Of a DNA stretch of 64,000 bases, positions 21,723 through 33,198 are shown piece after piece. The position numbers and the translations under genes were made by a program. Each line of letters begins with the position of its first letter. Position 1 is the stretch's first letter. The notes beneath the pieces were generated by a model. The model did no database searches, was not told the origin of the DNA, and was given only the letters and a program-made list of their open reading frames with translations. Source of the DNA: Helichrysum umbraculigerum (taxonomy: Eukaryota > Streptophyta > Magnoliopsida > Asterales > Asteraceae); contig CATIUR010000003.1 of the NCBI GenBank assembly GCA_949592205.1, positions 19,867,501-19,931,500 on the forward strand. Direction: 5' to 3'.

Positions 21723-22460
21723 GTTGGAGGGGTTGTTGTGGTAGTCAGACCACTTGCGTTTGTTGTTATGAGAGGATGAAGTGGGTGGTTCAGAATCTTG
21801 GCTCATGGACATCAGGTCTTGGGCCAATAGGATCGCACCGTCAATGGTGGTTGGTTTTGAAGAGATGACGTGTCCCCGAACAGAATCAGGGAGACCAAGG
21901 ACATACTTCCTGATTTTATCAGGTTCAGTGCTCACCATAGCTGGGCGGAGGGCAGCTAGTTGTTGAAACCTGGTGGTATAACCATCAATATCACCCCCCT
22001 GAACCTTTAAGTTCCAGAACTCCTCATCTAGCTTTTGGAGTTTGGCGATCGAGCAGTATTTGGCAGTGAGCTTTGCTTTCAAGTCCTCCCAAGAGAGTTG
22101 ATAGGCAATGTCAGCACCCACTGATTGGGTATATGAATTCCACCAGGAGTGGGCATCATCTTCAAGAGAGCAGGTGGCGAAGTTTACTTTGTCGTTCTCC
22201 GCGCATTTACTAACACGGAAAACAGTTTCCATTTTCTCGAACCATCTGATCAGTCCGATGGCTCCTTCAGAACCCTTGAAGCTCGAGGGTTTGCAGCTTT
22301 GGAAGTCCTTGTAAGAACAAGGTTTGACGGCAGAGGTTTCAGCGGCATCGCTGTTTCTTGTGGAGTTTGGTGGGGTATTCCGAGCCAAGGCTTCAGTAAC
22401 AGCCTGGGTTATGAGTGACGTAATCTGAGCATCAGTGTAAGGTCTCGTCTTTGGCGGCAT
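21720..22460 (-). CDS. gag: Tekay gag, capsid part
   Basis: 246 codons starting MPPKTRPYTDAQITSLITQ. Domain segments: CSYKDFQSCKPSSFKGSEGA, IGLIRWFEKMETVFRVSKCA, WWNSYTQSVG, WEDLKAKLTAKYCS and GYTTRFQQLAALRPAMV, the standard plant Ty3 gag domain. The Ser/Lys-rich tail ends at TAA after NNPSN, where the homologous family-2 frame continues toward the zinc knuckles. The start agrees with family 2 (MPPKRK). About 1.1 kb of leader separates it from the primer-binding site. Confidence 0.9.
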   Translation of the reverse strand: MPPKTRPYTDAQITSLITQAVTEALARNTPPNSTRNSDAAETSAVKPCSYKDFQSCKPSSFKGSEGAIGLIRWFEKMETVFRVSKCAENDKVNFATCSLEDDAHSWWNSYTQSVGADIAYQLSWEDLKAKLTAKYCSIAKLQKLDEEFWNLKVQGGDIDGYTTRFQQLAALRPAMVSTEPDKIRKYVLGLPDSVRGHVISSKPTTIDGAILLAQDLMSMSQDSEPPTSSSHNNKRKWSDYHNNPSN

Positions 22461-22750
22461 GATTCTTCAATAAAAGAAATGAAGATACATGAGATTTCGT
22501 AGGAAAGTTGTATTTGTTATAGATGTACATGTAGAAAGCAGTAATACATGACATCAACATGAAAAAAAATGACAATTAATATGAGTTGAACAACCAGGAA
22601 TATTTGATAGTTAATACGAGTTCAAAGGTTACACCCTACGGATGTATTACAAGAGGCGTCGAGAATTGTTACATCCGACCGAATTATAGAGTAGCGCGTA
22701 GATAGTTACTAGATTACAGGATAGATTACAAGACAAAGACTACACTAGTC
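22461..22750 (-). other. Family-1 leader, gag-proximal non-coding part
   Basis: AT-rich, no ORF of note, between the extra ORFs and the gag start. Confidence 0.6.
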
Positions 22751-22930
22751 TTAACGTAGATTAATTTGTTCCAACATCGTGACAAGACGGTCCACAGTGG
22801 TTGCAAGCCTGCTAGCTTGTCGGGCGTTGTCTTCTGCTAGCGCAAGTCGTTGTGTTAGTCCACGCGCATACTCTTCTGCTTCAAGTGAGTGTTGCTCACA
22901 TTCTTCCATCCTTTGTTGTAGAAAGGGCAT
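22751..22930 (-). CDS. Small coiled-coil-like ORF in Tekay leader, second frame
   Basis: 59 codons from ATG at 22930 to TAA at 22751-22753. It is rich in Glu, Gln, Ala, Leu and Arg with heptad-like spacing (RMEECEQHSLEAEEYARG, RLALAEDNARQASRLA, VDRLVTMLEQ). It overlaps the end of the 22896-23237 ORF by about 35 bases in another frame. It looks like the continuation of the same coiled-coil protein after a one-base frame change, or a separately translated overlapping ORF. Function unknown. The composition is coding-like and the frame is open, but I recognise no family. Confidence 0.5.
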   Translation of the reverse strand: MPFLQQRMEECEQHSLEAEEYARGLTQRLALAEDNARQASRLATTVDRLVTMLEQINLR

Positions 22931-23237
22931 TTTCCACCCTTATTTCTATTATTTGGTTGAGAAGGACATCCATGTTGTTGTTTGTGGTTTCAAGGTCGTC
23001 GGAGACCTGTTCGATGCGTTCAAGGGATGTAAGTCTCCAGTTTTCGTTTGTTTCCTGCAACACGACATCCATGGTGCGAAGTCGTTGCTCGTGTTGATTT
23101 ACCCTAGCGGCTAAAGCCGGTAAGGCGATGTGAGTGGGGTACGGGCCAGCTCGAGGCAACATGTTGTTCCTCCTTGCTACCCTTGGGTTCTGCGACCCGG
23201 ATTGAGAACGAGATGAATTTGATGGAATGTTTGCCAT
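22896..23237 (-). CDS. Extra leader ORF upstream of gag, coiled-coil-like
   Basis: 113 codons, in sense orientation, starting 313 bases after the primer-binding site and ending about 435 bases before gag. The N-terminal 30 residues are Ser/Gln/Arg-rich (NSSRSQSGSQNPRVARRNN). From about residue 40 it becomes helix- and heptad-like (AARVNQHEQRLRTMDVVLQ, then LERIEQVSDDLETTNNNMD), suggesting a short coiled coil. No transmembrane segment or known domain. A canonical Tekay genome has no gene here. I do not see an equivalent in the family-2 leader. Expression would be from the full-length RNA or a spliced form. Confidence 0.6.
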   Translation of the reverse strand: MANIPSNSSRSQSGSQNPRVARRNNMLPRAGPYPTHIALPALAARVNQHEQRLRTMDVVLQETNENWRLTSLERIEQVSDDLETTNNNMDVLLNQIIEIRVENALSTTKDGRM

Positions 23238-23565
23238 TTCTGAGACAAAGCGTTAGTAAGATTGAGGCCTATATTCATATAGTTCCTATATAATATAGCC
23301 TATTGAGTGTCTAGCATAAACATGTTTGAGTCTCGGTTCTCTCGAGGTCAGAGTCTTCTATTGTACCCTGTTCAGCCATAACTACTTTCAGATCTTACAT
23401 CATCTTTGCTTAATTGTACATAGTTGATCAGGCTATGTTAAATTAAACTCGTATGCTGTAATCCCTGAACCAGTCATACCTAATAAGGAATACTGCCTAA
23501 TGGTCATAGTCTAGGCTCACTAAATGCAACCTAGTTCACTATAACCTTAGGCTCTGATACCAATC
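23238..23565 (-). other. Family-1 leader next to the primer-binding site
   Basis: Non-coding. It contains the primer-binding site and is clearly similar to the family-2 leader at 26180-26427 (blocks CAGATCT.ACATCATCTT and GGAATACTGCCTAA), which confirms that the two families are related. Confidence 0.7.
23550..23562 (-). other. Primer-binding site, initiator tRNA-Met
   Basis: The reverse complement reads TGGTATCAGAGCC, the standard tRNA-iMet primer site of plant LTR elements, three bases from the 5' LTR. Confidence 0.95.
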
Positions 23566-26076
23566 TGTAACACCCCCAAATTTGATGATTTGCGGAAGCT
23601 TGATTTGGGTGTTACTAATCAATAACAAAGCACAAAGATAAATAGCAAACGACTCTATATGCGTCGTTTTAACAAAAATATATTGATAACTGAAATGTTT
23701 ACAACATTTAAAGCTTTACATAGCTCGAGTTTTAAATAAAATGAGATTTCAGTACATAAGTACTTGTACAAAATATACTAATGCAAGAAAATCTCAATCG
23801 TCTGTATGCTGACTCGAGCTAAATCCTGAAGCAGAAACCTCCTACTGCTGGGTACCTACGATATATGCTAAAAGGTCAGCTATAAAGCTGGTGAGCTCAC
23901 AGGTTTGAAATCAAGTAATATCGTATGAACCGCAAGATTTAAATAATGAATTGCATCCAGCAATTAAATGATAATCATCATGTATACAGCCATGAGCACA
24001 TAGTTGAGCTTAACTCGAGGGCCGGGTCCCCTATAGAGAATTCCGGGCGAGGTGCCTCCACGAATGCCTAATCAACATTCGTCTTCCCAAATATTAGTAC
24101 GTCCGTTTACCCGGTTAGTGCTTGCTAACCCGGACGAGGAGGGTCAATCCTATATGGTACCATATACTAATATTCACGCTACAACGTATTAACAACTATG
24201 CTGACGGAGGACTTTAAATGATTAGTTTCGAAAAACTCATGTAGTATATGAAAAGTTGGTACTTGCGTTCACATGTTAAAAGTTTGAGCAGTATATCACA
24301 CCCCTGAGTAAAACAGTAAAAGAGGGGCTATGAGACTCACCTGAGTCTGAATGCGTTTAAACAAACGTAAGTTGATTAGCCGAAATGAAGTCCAAAGACT
24401 TGTAACCTGAGGGTGTCCACGACACGCGATGGTTATAATATGCGAAGGTATCTAATAAGACTACCTTGTAATTGTTCGTCCAACTATAATGTCCAAATTA
24501 CATTTAGTTGATTTATTCGAATGTCTGAAAATATGTACGGCCCGTTGGTGACGGATTTGTAATAATAATCTCAACTATTATCATTTTGATTTCGTGTCGT
24601 TTTACTTGAAAAATGTGTTTTGATTGTGTTTTAGAAACCGTTACGGAATCTAAGTACGGGGGTCCGGGGGCAGCGCCCCTGGTAGCGGGGTCCAAGGGGC
24701 GGCAGCCCCTGGCGGGGTCCAAGGGGCAGAGCCCCTGGCTGGGGTCGAGCTGCCAGGTCAGCTTGGAAAATTTTTATTTCTACTATATTGCTTTGACGAA
24801 AAACGCATCTGGGATCTGAATTTGGGTAATTCGAGTGATAAATTTCGAGTCTCGACACTTAGTAAAAATCTATGTTTTTGAGGTTCTGATTTGTGCGACG
24901 TTGGGTGCGACGTCGCAGGTAGGGTTGCGACGTTGAGCATGACGTCGCTAAAGGTGACGTTTCGCTATTTAATTCGACGTAGGGTGCTGCGTCGCTAATG
25001 CGACGTTGGTTAAGTTGGCGACGTTAAGGTCTGCGTCGCTATGTGCAACATTCGCAAGTCAATGTGACGTAATAGGCTGCGTCGCTATATGCGACGTCGA
25101 GGATTCGTGCGACGTTGTGACTGACGTCGCACTATGCGACGTTACGAGGGGTTTTGCGACGTCGCAGCTGACGTCGCATAAATCTGGGTCCAAAAGCGAC
25201 GTAGCGTTCTGTTGGCCGGAAAATGTGTCGAAAACGAGTTTTTCGGTTTCCGTTTGGTCCAAAACTTTTACCCAACCCATATTTGGACATTATAAGTTGA
25301 TATAAACTACTAACAAGCAAAAACACTTGAAAACGGGAGATTTCGGGATTTGTCGGAAACTTACAAAGTGTCGGATGAGAAATCCGAAAAGGTAGGATGA
25401 TAGATCGTGATGCGGTGGTCGTTTTCTTCCAAAGAGATGATGAGATCCAATGTCGTTTAGTACGTTTATTCGTCGATTTTGTGAAATTGTGGGTTTTGGT
25501 TGGTTGGTGAAAGAGAGAGAGAAAAGAGAAGAGAAAAAGAAAGAGTTGAGTGATAAATGAGAAGAAAGAGGAGGGGAATGGGAGGTTATCCTCCCATTTT
25601 TCCAGTCTCCGTTCCCCGCGCGGTGTTCGTTTGCTCCGTCGTTTAAACGTTAAATAATTATTTTACATTTTAATTGGTACATTTTAAAATACAATTTATT
25701 ACGCGATATTTCATTTAAATATTTTTACTAATTACTTTATATTTGAATTATAAAAAGGTAGGTTAATTTGTTTGCGCGTTTTACATTTTAAATTATGTAA
25801 GTTTTGGGTTGTACGATACGAATGAATACGAAATATTATTATAATAATATTTTTGACGTAACAACGTTATTTAATAAAATTAGTCACCAACGTCCGTATA
25901 AAATTGAATCGAAATACATTCGATTTAAATTGTGTACGATTTAATCAAATCGCATATTCGTATATATTCAACAATATATATAATTCGATACATTAATTAG
26001 CCTAACCAGGAACTAATTACATGTATTAACATATGATTAGGCACTAATTACTAGTCCTAATTTGGCGGGTGTTACA
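23566..26076 (-). repeat. Family-1 Tekay 5' LTR
   Basis: Same length (2511 bp) as the 3' LTR, with three differences seen by eye near 23858 (TACG for TGCG), 25065 (TGTG for TGCG) and 25858 (GACG for GACA). It carries the same hairpin (25577-25598), GCGACG repeats (24897-25197) and GC-rich tract (24658-24738). Followed by the target duplication ATACA. Confidence 0.95.
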
Positions 26077-26427
26077 ATACATCTTCAATATATAATAGCC
26101 TAGAGAGTAGTACGTAGATGAGGCCTATGTATGTATATACACCTATATCATATAATAGCCTAGTGTGTGTCTAATACAAAACAAGTAAGAGTCCCTGGTT
26201 CTCTCGTGGTCAGAGTCAACTAGTGCATTCCTGTTTGATATAACCCCTTTCAGATCTCACATCATCTTCATTTAATTGTACATGGTCAGCTACGCCATGT
26301 TAAATTAAATGCGTATGATGTAATCCCTGAACCGGTCATCCCTAATAAGGAATACTGCCTAACGGTCATAGTCTAGGCCCACTAAATGCAACCTAGTTCA
26401 CTATAACCTTAGGCTCTGATACCAATC
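26077..26427 (-). other. Family-2 Tekay leader, LTR-proximal part, with primer-binding site
   Basis: Resumes the family-2 leader interrupted at 15479. The reverse complement of 26412-26424 is TGGTATCAGAGCC, an initiator tRNA-Met site three bases from the LTR at 26428. Non-coding. Confidence 0.85.
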
Positions 26428-26747
26428 TGTCGCACCACCAAATTATGATGCGGAAGCGATTCGGGTCAGGGCGTGACTAATCAAATATCAACAGCACATA
26501 AGATATAATGAACAACTCTATATGCGTCGTTTACAATATAATGATATTATAAAAGTCTTACACTGTTATAATAGTTTACAAAAGCTCGTAAGCCAAATGA
26601 TAGAGATTCTAGGGCATATCTAATTATACAAAATATAGAAATGCAAGGGAATCTCCTGATGTCTGTATGCGACTCAAGCTAATGGGCATCCTGAGTGAGC
26701 AGACCTACTGCTCCTGCGAACCTGAGAATACATGCTAAAATGGTCAG
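26428..26747 (-). repeat. Family-2 Tekay 5' LTR, segment 1
   Basis: Begins TGTCGCACCACC next to the primer-binding site and matches the start region of other Tekay LTRs. It is interrupted at GTCAG (26743-26747) by Athila LTR B and continues at 29421. Confidence 0.85.
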
Positions 26748-27242
26748 TGATGTATCGCAAAAAGTCACGTTTTTACATGCATTAATTATCCCATATTTAG
26801 CTCTTTTCTAACAAATATATCTTAAAATCATCATTATTCATTAACTTTTGTTAGAAAGGTATAAACTTGTCGATCTTTTGAAAATCAATCAAAAAGGGCA
26901 GAAAACTGACCTAAATAGGCACTATTCTGAGCCTAACCCTAATTCTACTGTAAACTTCATACCAGAGCCTCATAATAGTCTTATTTTGTAGCTATGAAGA
27001 TTACGAGAACGTGGATATAAGGATTGCTCAGAAACGGATCAAGGACGAGAAAGTTATGCAAGTTACAGCGCAGCCGAAAGCTACAAAACGTATTCTGAAC
27101 ACGCCCGGGGCCCACACACCCAATTTCTACCAAATTGGCATCATTAGAAGCGTAACGGAATTACAAAGCCGTAGGCGAAAGAATCGAGTCAAACGGACGC
27201 GAAACGAAGAAGATACGGCCTTCCGAAGATGCGAGAAAAGTC

Positions 27243-27345
27243 AGAAAAATCACACGGCCTAGCACACGGCCACCCCAGGGCCGTACACGGCCTATACAGG
27301 GCCGTACACGGCCTGTATAGGGCCGTACATGGCCTGGTTTGGTCT
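27243..27345. repeat. Palindromic repeats (GGCCGTACACGGCC)
   Basis: Copies of the near-palindrome GGCCGTACACGGCC at about 21-base spacing, ending about 75 bases before the TATA position. The right copy has one more unit (43563-43675). Confidence 0.8.
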
Positions 27346-27419
27346 CACATGGCCTCCTTCTTGCTTCGCTGGCTTGTACGTGTGCTTGTGGACTTGTACT
27401 CTTGGATCCAAGGCTTGCC

Positions 27420-27427
27420 TACAAATA
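27420..27427 (+). promoter_or_regulatory. Mutated TATA box of LTR B, left copy
   Basis: TACAAATA here; the right copy has TATAAATA at 43753-43760 in the same context (CTTGCC..AATAGAGACCTC). The T-to-C change probably weakens this promoter. Confidence 0.6.
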
Positions 27428-28315
27428 GAGACCTCATTCACCTCATTTCACACACCATTCTTCATAGAATTCTCTCACTTTCTCTCTCACACACATTCTC
27501 TCTCTAGCACTACTCTTAGGACTTAGAGGAGAATTAGATTAGGTTAGCTTCTCTCTCTAGTTTCTCTCTCTAGAGAACTAGAGAGATGTAGGCACGTTTC
27601 GAGTGGGGAAGATAGCTGTAGCTTGGGAATTTTATTGTATTGAAGTTTTAAAGATTCTAGCTTGTACTACTCAGTGTTACGTTGCTTAAATACTGGTTAT
27701 TACTTATTCCTTTACTTACGGTTATTATGTTTTGTTTGCATGATATCTTTGTTTGTGTTGTGAATATTGCCATGTTATTTACGTAGTTTAATACCGTGGT
27801 TGTTGAAATGTAGATATTAGGATTATGGATGATATTTAATTCATTGGGATAAACATTATGAAATAACGGAAGTAACGTTATACGGCTTTCATTTGTATAG
27901 CGCCGGAATCATCACGAATGTGTGTAGTACGAAACGTGGAAGCTATGAAAGTTGTGGGCACAATCCGTTATGGAATAATGTTCCCAGTATTATGATTGGT
28001 GATTATTTTGCTGTGTATCTGGTTGAGTTTTACATGAATATAGACTTAATAAAGTGTCCACCCTTTCCAGTCTTTCACGTGACTATTGCCTTAGGATAGG
28101 ATCTGATCAACCCTAATACTACGTAGATATAGTTATCTCATATTACAGTATGAAGCTATGAATATTCCTTAAAACGGCACAGTACTTCGTATAGCGTTGG
28201 AAACACCTCGTGTGGAGTACAAATACGTGGAAGCTAAGGAACTGCCGTAGGTTTATTTCATCATGGAATACCTAGAAGTCACCCTTTTAGAATATGGGTC
28301 TAGGAACAATAAAGC

Positions 28316-28580
28316 TGTGGAAATGCTCGCTGCACCGTACACCGTTAGTACACCAAAGTTAAAATACAGCTGTGGAAATGCTCGCTGCACCGTACACCGT
28401 TAGTACACCAAGATTAACATACAGCTGTGGAACTACTTTAATGTACAGTACACCGTTAGTATGCCTTGAGTCCGGAACACTGTGGATATGCCAAATGCAC
28501 TGTACACCGTGAGTATACCTTGAGTCCAGAACACTGTGGATATGCCAATTGCACTGTACACCGTGAGTATTCCTAGGGAT
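28316..28580 (+). repeat. LTR B minisatellite, five units
   Basis: Five tandem units of about 54 bp, each starting CTGTGGA and containing GTACACCGT.AGTA. The right copy (52316-52628) has six. Confidence 0.8.
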
Positions 28581-29420
28581 GAACGCCTGATAGCAAAGGA
28601 GGGTCTAATTCATGACGGAGTTAATTATGCTTAAACCTGATAATAAATGAGTTCTGAAAAGAAAGCAAGTATTCGGCTGTAATACAAGATGCTTAAACCG
28701 CTTAACTTAACATAACCGACAGCTTAACATATACAGCATACAATTAGTACATACCTAGATAAACTTAGATAGATTTAGGTGTTTAGAAAGGTCAGATAGA
28801 AAATTGCAGTTTGTTACCTTATGCCTACACCCAGGATATATCATCCGTAGAGGTCGCTTAGTCTTACAAGACAAGTGAGGGGGGTTTGAACAACCTGTTT
28901 CTGATCAGCATCAGGATAACCTAGGATTCAGTGACATGTGCTTTTAGGCTTTTAGACTAAAACGTAGGGTCCTAGTGTTTACACCGACTGTCCGTCTGAT
29001 GTTTTACCCAAGGTAGTCTCCAATCATCTGTCTAATGAATATCATCCAGAAACCCTAATTATCGAAGTTTCAGCAATCACGCTCTACCTGTTGCCTACTC
29101 TCTATTTTATTTACTTATTTTATTTAGTATTAGCTTAGATAACCAATCAAAAACCTACCTACTTTTATAAACCCATCCTATCAGAAAGCTCATTTACGGT
29201 AAGTCCCTTTTGGTTCCATTCGCTCCGATTTTAAGAACGACACTCGAGTTATACTTACTGCTTACTCCCAAAAAGTAGGTAGTACTTATAGTTTGAGCCC
29301 CAGCTCATATAAATTTAAAACCTAACACGTTCACACGTTGTTGCATCGTTGCCTGCAGGACCGCCGTGCCACCCCCTTGGAAAATGACCGCGGTAGAATC
29401 AGCACTCTGACGGCGCAACA

Positions 29421-30833
29421 GTCAGCTAAAAGCTGGTGAGCTCTCAGGTTTAATGATAAAGTATAATGTATGAACCGCAAGATTTAATGTGATGATTTGC
29501 AATTAAGCAAATGAGTAAATAATAAATGATGTATATAACTGCCATGAGCACATAGTCTGAGCTTAACTAAGGTGTCAGGATCATAATCAAGTGCCTGAGC
29601 AAGGGTGCCTCTATGCGTGTGCCTAATCAACACACGTATGAACAAATGAAAATGCAACCGTTTGACCAGTCAGTTCCTGCTGACACGGACGGGGATTGTC
29701 AATCCCATATGGTACCATACACTAACATTCACGCTATATTGTATTACCAAACTATGCTTGAAGGACTTAAATGATTAGATGGATAAACTCATGCAGAATA
29801 TAGCGATATTTGATACTTGCGTTCACATGTAAAACAAAACAGCATGTATTCTCACCCCTAAAGTAAAAACGGTAAAATAGGTGATATGAGACTCACATGA
29901 GTTTGATGATTTGCTATCAAGCAATTTGTGATGAAACACAAGGTAATGATGTCGTCCAAACGACTGAAACCTGCCGGGCGTCCTAAACGCGCAAGGTTTA
30001 AAAGTGATTAGATGTCTCGACAGACCATCTATGCTAGTCATTCATTCAACTAGTTATGTCCAAATCATTTGGTTAATGTTTATGTTTGAAGTTGAGAAAA
30101 TGTATACAGCTCGTTGGTGATAGTTTGAAATCAAGAGTTCGATACTATAAGTATGTTTGTTTCATATAGATGAAGTTTTTTTTATAAATCATGTATCATA
30201 TCGTATATATAAGTATATTTGTGTTCATAAAAGTTAAATACTTAGTGTAACAATCAGTTTCAAACACTTAATAAAAATCTCTATTTTTACACGATAGCCG
30301 ATTGGCTGGAGCATAGCCGATAGGCTGGAGCATACCCGATAAGCTGGATCATAGCTGATAGGCTGGATCATAGCCGATAGGCTATGATCATAGCCGATAG
30401 GCTGAAGCATACCCGATAGGCTGGATCATAGCCGATAGGCTGAAGCATACCCGATCGACTGAAGTATAGCCGATAGGCTGGAGCATACCCGATCGGCTGA
30501 AGTATAGCTGATCGGCTATGAGGTCGTTTCAGGTTTGTTCGTGCAGGTTTGAGTGAAATCAGCTTCTAGCTCTAATTTTTGGACATAATTAGTTCATAGC
30601 ACCCTAAAGCATGATGATATATGTAATTTAAACACTAAAATTTGAAGAAAAAGTGGGTGATTCCTTACGATTAATTTGAAGACCGAATGATGATGATAAT
30701 GATGATGATGGTGATGAAGATGAAGAAGATGATGGAGATGAAGATGGTGAAGATGATTATGCTTGTTGCTGCTACACTTTGTTGTTGTTAATGAATTGTT
30801 GTTGTTGTTGTTGAGATAGGTAGAGACCGAGAG
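29421..30833 (-). repeat. Family-2 Tekay LTR, segment 2 (copy 1)
   Basis: Continues the family-2 LTR after LTR B. It holds repeats with AGCCGATAGGCT cores (30290-30515), a donor-like GTAAGG in sense (30663-30668) and GAT/GTT microsatellites (30680-30815). It is interrupted at GAGAG by a solo LTR. The second copy is at 53478-53892 plus 56330-57316. Confidence 0.85.
30290..30515. repeat. Tandem repeats AGCCGATAGGCT
   Basis: About 13 units of roughly 17 bp, CATAGCCGATAGGCTGGAG and variants, with the near-palindromic core AGCCGATAGGCT (AGCCGATCGGCT, a perfect palindrome, near the end). Copy 2 is at 56787-57012. Confidence 0.85.
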
Positions 30834-32033
30834 TGTAACACCCCCGAAATTCACTGTTTTGCGGAAGCATAGTTTGGGGTGTTACTAATTAAATATCACA
30901 GCACAAAGATAAAGCAAACGACATCTATATGCAACGTTTTGTAAATTAGTTACATCCCATAGATATAATGTTTGAAAACTTAGTGTTTTCGTATACAAAA
31001 TGTAGTTTCCCCTAGAGTCCACGCGTATAGCGGGAGATTCTATTACATAATCAAAATATACAAAAGATAATGCTAAGAATCTCCGTTAATGCAGTTGTGT
31101 TGAAATCATGCGACTCTAGCTAAAATCCTGGAGTAATCCTACTCCATCCGGGTACCTGAGAAAACATGCTAAAAAGTGTCAACCAAAAAGGTTGGTGAAT
31201 CTCACAGGTTTGTAAATAATATCGGCTTTGAACACGAGATTTCATTAGTAGTGCCCGTAGGCGTAAAATCAGCCATTGCAATCCAGCAATCGTAAAATCA
31301 GTATTTGCAATCCAGCAAATGTAAATAAATAAGTTTATACCGTTGCCATGAGGCTCATAATCGAAGCTTAACCCGTAAATAATATATTTGCTCCCGTGAC
31401 ATGCTCGTAAGTGAGCAAGCATCCGTAACGAATAAGTTGTCACCCGTTTATACGTGTAAATCGGTACGTGGCAGCGCTACTGCCCCGGGTGGGGAGGGTC
31501 ATTTCCCTAATGGATCCATTAACTACTGTTCGCGCTTAAGTCCATAACTAACGATATATGATGGAGAGACTTCTGTAAATAGTAATTAACTCATGCAATT
31601 CCGTTTGGTATAGAAATCAGTTTAGTACTTGTGTTCAGGAAAAATCAGTAGCATGTATCTCCCCCAATAAGATAAAATAGTAAAAGTGGGGCCGTAAGAC
31701 TCACCTGAGTCTTTGCAAGTACGTTTATATCAATAAACGAGTAAGTAATATCAACCGTAGGTTCTCCGAACCCGTAACCTTCAAATGCCTAAACATATAA
31801 AGTTAAGTAAGTAGATGTCTCGCAAGACCATCTAGGCTAGTTGTGTACACAACTCATTATGTCCAAGTGTTTGTTTAGTAATCCGTTTGTAGTTTGAAAA
31901 CAATTATGGCCCGTTGGTGACGGTTTGTAATAATGATTCAGAGTGTTAACCTTATATGTATCGTTGAATCAGGTGTTAAAATCTTGGTTCCGACACTTAG
32001 TAAAAATCTGTGTTTTTCTAGTTTCTGGTTTGT

Positions 32034-32335
32034 GCGACGTAGCATGCGACGTAGCATGCGACGTAGGGTGCGGCGTTGGGTGCTACGTCGCAGATCCGGA
32101 CTGCGACGTTGAGCATGACGTCGCTATGTGCGATTTCGCAATTTAATGCGACGTAAAGGCTGGCGTCGCTATATGCGACGTTGAGTATTTGTGCGACGTA
32201 GGGGTCGATGTCGCTAAGTGCGACGTTGGCCACTTAATGCGACGTTAGGGCTGACGTCGCTATATGCGACGTTGCGAGGGGTATTGCGACGTAGTGGCCT
32301 ACGTCGCAGGTAACCCGTCGTCTCTGCGACGTAGC
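32034..32335. repeat. Palindromic tandem repeats (GCGACGT)
   Basis: About 18 GCGACG or CGTCGC hexamers in both orientations, in the same position within the LTR as the tract of family 1. Confidence 0.85.
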
Positions 32336-32699
32336 GGTCTGATCGGACAATGGTGGCCGGAAAATCGGTCGAAAAACTTCCGTTTGGTCCAAATCTTTTA
32401 CCCAACCCATTTTTGTACATGTTGGGCATATATAAACCATAAAAACGTAAAAATGAGTAAAAACGGAGAGTTTCGGGTTTTGTCGAAAACTTACAAAATG
32501 TCGGATCGAAAATCCGAAAAGATGGAAAGGTAGATCGGGATGCCGTGGTTCTTTTATTCCAAAGGAGTGGTATGATTCGGCGTCGTTTCGTGATGTTATT
32601 TTGTGATTTTGTAATATGGTGGTGGTTTTGTTAGTTGAGAGAGAAATGAGAGAAAGAAAAAGAAAGAAATGAGAAAGTGAAAAGAAAGAGAAAAGGAAG

Positions 32700-32718
32700 T
32701 GGGAGGTTAAGCCTCCCA
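32700..32718 (-). other. Leader hairpin of solo Tekay LTR
   Basis: Stem TGGGAGG / CCTCCCA with a 5-base loop at the leader start. Confidence 0.65.
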
Positions 32719-33198
32719 TTTTCAGTCCGCGCCTCCGCGCTCCGTGCGGTGTTCGTTTCCTCCGTCGTTTAAACGTTATATCAAGCAGTTATATTTTTAA
32801 AAGGTGACGGGAATATTTTAAATGAAATACCTTGAAATTAATTATAAAAACATTTTTCGAAGTATTAAAATTCTTAACTCGCGTTTAATACGTATTCGTT
32901 AAATTATTTAAAATGTCGTCGCGATATTATAAATAATGTTTGTTCGATGTGTATTTTATATAATAAAATACGTTCTCATTATTTAGGTAAGTTTCTGTCA
33001 CCAACGTCAAAATAATTGTGTCGGACTCCGTCCGGTTAATTCGTACGATTTATCCAAATCGCGTAAATACACACATATATATATAAATCAACTTATATAT
33101 ATACAAATAGAGCCTGTAATTAGTCCTATTACATACTAATTACAACTAGTTATAAACAATTAAGCATAATCAATTATCCTAACTATGCAGGTGTTACA

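Larger units (their letters stand above)
15480..26076 (-). mobile_element. Complete Tekay/Del LTR retrotransposon (family 1)
   Basis: Two 2511-bp LTRs flank a 5575-bp interior with primer-binding site, extra leader ORFs, gag, protease, RT, RNase H, integrase and polypurine tract, all on the minus strand. The target duplication ATACA is exact on both sides (15475-15479 and 26077-26081). By eye the LTRs differ at three positions, two of them CpG-type transitions, so insertion is recent. It is nested in the leader of the family-2 Tekay. It is not intact: gag has an in-frame TAA, and a 7-bp deletion relative to family 2 puts RT out of frame with protease. Confidence 0.95.
26748..29420 (+). repeat. 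Athila-type LTR B, left copy
   Basis: 2673 bp from TGATGTATCGC to GGCGCAACA, with GTCAG duplicated on both sides (26743-26747 and 29421-29425). No primer-binding site follows it, so as it stands it is a solo LTR. A second copy at 43060-53477 (about 98% identical over the first 270 bases) is followed by the same right flank. It contains palindromic repeats at 27243-27345, a mutated TATA box at 27420, a C/T-rich leader and a 5-unit minisatellite at 28316-28580. ORFs inside (27011-27262, 27229-27507, 27893-28099) recur in the other copy and are LTR sequence. Confidence 0.9.
30834..33198 (-). mobile_element. Solo Tekay LTR (third family)
   Basis: 2365 bp from TGTAACACCCCCGAAATT to GCAGGTGTTACA, with GAGAG on both sides (30829-30833 and 33199-33203). 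The empty site (ACCGAGAGAGAGTTGAG) is preserved in the duplicated copy near 57315. It contains a leader hairpin (32700-32718), donor-like GTAAGT (32490-32495, reverse strand) and GCGACG repeats (32034-32335). No internal region remains, so it is a solo LTR left by LTR-LTR recombination. Confidence 0.93.

Noticed and set aside
21369..21779. Val-rich plus-strand ORF of 136 codons
   Set aside because: Antisense shadow of the gag zinc-knuckle and (GTT)n region.
27011..27507. ORFs of 83 and 92 codons as genes
   Set aside because: Recur in the second LTR B copy and overlap promoter, palindromic repeats and leader.
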